Shown here piece by piece: positions 20,802 through 21,651 of a stretch of 21,651 bases of DNA. The stretch lies in assembly GCA_002336735.1 (NCBI GenBank), contig DDER01000043.1, positions 1-21,651 on the forward strand, read 5' to 3'. The notes under the pieces were generated by a model that worked only from the letters and a program-made list of their open reading frames with translations, did no database searches and was not told the origin of the DNA. Numbering within the stretch: the first letter of the stretch is position 1; every line of letters starts with the position of its first letter. A program made the position numbers and the translations under genes. This stretch comes from Candidatus Saccharibacteria bacterium UBA1949. GTDB lineage: Bacteria > Patescibacteriota > Saccharimonadia > Saccharimonadales > Saccharimonadaceae.

Positions 20802-21414
20802 GGCATACTTTACCCACGAAGACAAGAAGCTGCGCGACAATCGTTGGATATTTGCCAGTATGCTGGTAGGGGCGATCGGTAGCCTGATTGCTTCATTTGT
20901 GCTGTCTGTTGAGGCGATCGAACTCGCCAAAAATCCCAATGCCGTTCTAAGTTGTAGTATCAATATTATTCTCAACTGCGCGACGGTCGGCATACACCCG
21001 TCTGCACATATGTTTGGGTTCCCCAATAGCTTCCTGGGGCTGATCGCTGAGCCTGTTGTAATCACCGTTGCGATTGCCGGTCTGGCTGGTGTGAAATTCC
21101 CGCGCGCCTTTATGTTTGTGGCGCAAATTTGCTATACCCTCGGTTTGGTCTTTGCATTTTGGTTGTTTGGTACGAGCTTTTTTGTCATCGGTGCGCTGTG
21201 CCCGTGGTGTTTGCTCGTGACAGCCACCACGACATTTGTGTGGTTTGCGATTACCCGCTATAACATCCGAGAGAACAATCTATATTTACCGAAAAAACTT
21301 GTATCAACGCTACAAAGATATATTGATAAAAGCTATGACAAAGTCTTGCTATTTAGTATCGTCACTGTCTTGATCGCTGCGATCATCTTCAAATACGGCA
21401 ACGCGTTATTTTAA
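20785..21414 (+). CDS. VKOR-family membrane disulfide-forming enzyme
   Basis: A 209-residue membrane protein with four or five helices. Family features: loop cysteines C57 and C65 (LSCSINIILNC), the conserved Ser in FPNSF (S82), and the active-site CPWC (139-142) at a helix end. A further C-terminal helix (about 188-206) follows. Bacterial VKOR homologues reoxidise extracytoplasmic thiol oxidoreductases using quinone, doing the job of DsbB. No partner DsbA-like protein is visible yet; the gene starting at 21601 is the obvious place to look. Start at 20785 has GAGGTAAG upstream. Confidence 0.88.
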   Translation: MLHKARAYFTHEDKKLRDNRWIFASMLVGAIGSLIASFVLSVEAIELAKNPNAVLSCSINIILNCATVGIHPSAHMFGFPNSFLGLIAEPVVITVAIAGLAGVKFPRAFMFVAQICYTLGLVFAFWLFGTSFFVIGALCPWCLLVTATTTFVWFAITRYNIRENNLYLPKKLVSTLQRYIDKSYDKVLLFSIVTVLIAAIIFKYGNALF

Positions 21415-21464
21415 CCTGTTTCGTCAGCTAGCTATTCGCGCCAATACCGGATAATATGTCTAAA

Positions 21465-21514
21465 CTCTGTATCATTTTTCGTGACGGCCGTTACAAAAAA
21501 TGATACAGAGCTTT
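21465..21514 (+). terminator. Terminator after the VKOR gene
   Basis: CTCTGTATCATTTTT (21465-21479) pairs perfectly over 15 bp with 21496-21510; the loop contains a further near-palindrome (GTGACGGCCGTTAC, 21481-21494). CTTTT follows. An unusually long stem with a short T-run. Confidence 0.65.
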
Positions 21515-21556
21515 TGGCTAGTGCGAGAGGTACTTTTCTTTTTCGCTAGTTAGGCG

Positions 21557-21567
21557 TACAGTATAAG
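21557..21567 (+). promoter_or_regulatory. Possible -10 region for the last gene
   Basis: Overlapping TACAGT (21557-21562) and TATAAG (21562-21567) resemble -10 boxes, with no clear -35. Tentative; a promoter is expected here because a terminator precedes and a gene with its own Shine-Dalgarno follows. Confidence 0.3.
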
Positions 21568-21600
21568 CATATCCATTAATGTAAAAAGGGAAGGGATACA

Positions 21601-21651
21601 ATGGTTAAGAAATCAGTAAACTACGAAAAGGCATGGTATGCACTTGCAATT
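21601..21651 (+). CDS. 5' end of a gene running off the window
   Basis: Seventeen codons are visible, opening MVKKSVNYEKAWYALAI. AGGGAAGGG (about 21587-21595) lies about 6 bases before the ATG. The basic start followed by hydrophobic residues could begin a signal peptide or membrane anchor, and the position after a VKOR gene would suit an exported thiol oxidoreductase, but that is a guess. Truncated by the window edge. Confidence 0.6.
   Translation, partial: MVKKSVNYEKAWYALAI

Noticed and set aside
1..21651. Mobile element, prophage, CRISPR or alternative genetic code
   Set aside because: No transposase, integrase, cas gene or spaced direct repeats were seen, and TGA ends several clear genes, so UGA recoding is not supported.

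Overview
The window looks like chromosomal DNA from a small-genome bacterium of the Candidate Phyla Radiation, most likely Candidatus Saccharibacteria (TM7). This is inferred from gene content, short core proteins (a 591-residue IF-2, a four-domain S1, a 184-residue adenylate kinase with a tiny lid), a DUF5663-like protein, an LPXTG surface protein and a Gram-positive-like FtsA/FtsZ pair. TGA is used as a normal stop (rpsA, the LPXTG gene, the small membrane gene before adk). That argues against the UGA-recoding Gracilibacteria/Absconditabacteria. There is no sign of a phage, insertion sequence, CRISPR array or tRNA/rRNA gene.

Layout. 1-3330: an HD hydrolase, a small KGG-repeat stress-type protein behind a structured leader, then on the minus strand a ROK-family protein overlapping a HExxH/zinc-ribbon protein, and a divergent LPXTG-anchored surface protein. 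3434-6348: rpsA and infB (translation). 6469-8943: a 677-residue unknown membrane protein with a histidine-rich segment, followed by a DUF5663-like protein. 8995-12410 (minus): priA, def and fmt, that is replication restart plus the enzymes that add and remove formyl-methionine; def has its own promoter inside the end of priA. 12440-15163: a degenerate phosphoribosyltransferase-like protein, then a winged-helix regulator and recJ. 15211-17411: rpsU, yqeY, a small membrane protein, adk and map, tightly packed. 17542-20057: ftsA and ftsZ. 20072-21414: an NrdR-like protein lacking its zinc ribbon, a thioredoxin-fold protein lacking CxxC, and a VKOR-family disulfide enzyme. The 5' end of another gene begins at 21601.

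The gene set is mostly housekeeping (translation initiation and N-terminal processing, replication/repair, cell division, disulfide formation). The most striking cross-cutting signal is not a gene. At six places a good sigma-70 -10 hexamer lies exactly 7 or 8 bases before the best start codon (HD gene, ROK gene, def, priA, rpsU, ftsA), with no room for a Shine-Dalgarno site, so these mRNAs are probably leaderless. Other genes in the same window have clear Shine-Dalgarno sites (KGG gene, infB, map, nrdR-like, thioredoxin-like). Two initiation modes thus appear to coexist, and rpsU, whose product S21 is tied to Shine-Dalgarno initiation in other bacteria, is among the leaderless ones. A second theme is loss of expected motifs: zinc cysteines in NrdR and ROK, CxxC in the thioredoxin-like protein, and the PRPP loop in the phosphoribosyltransferase.
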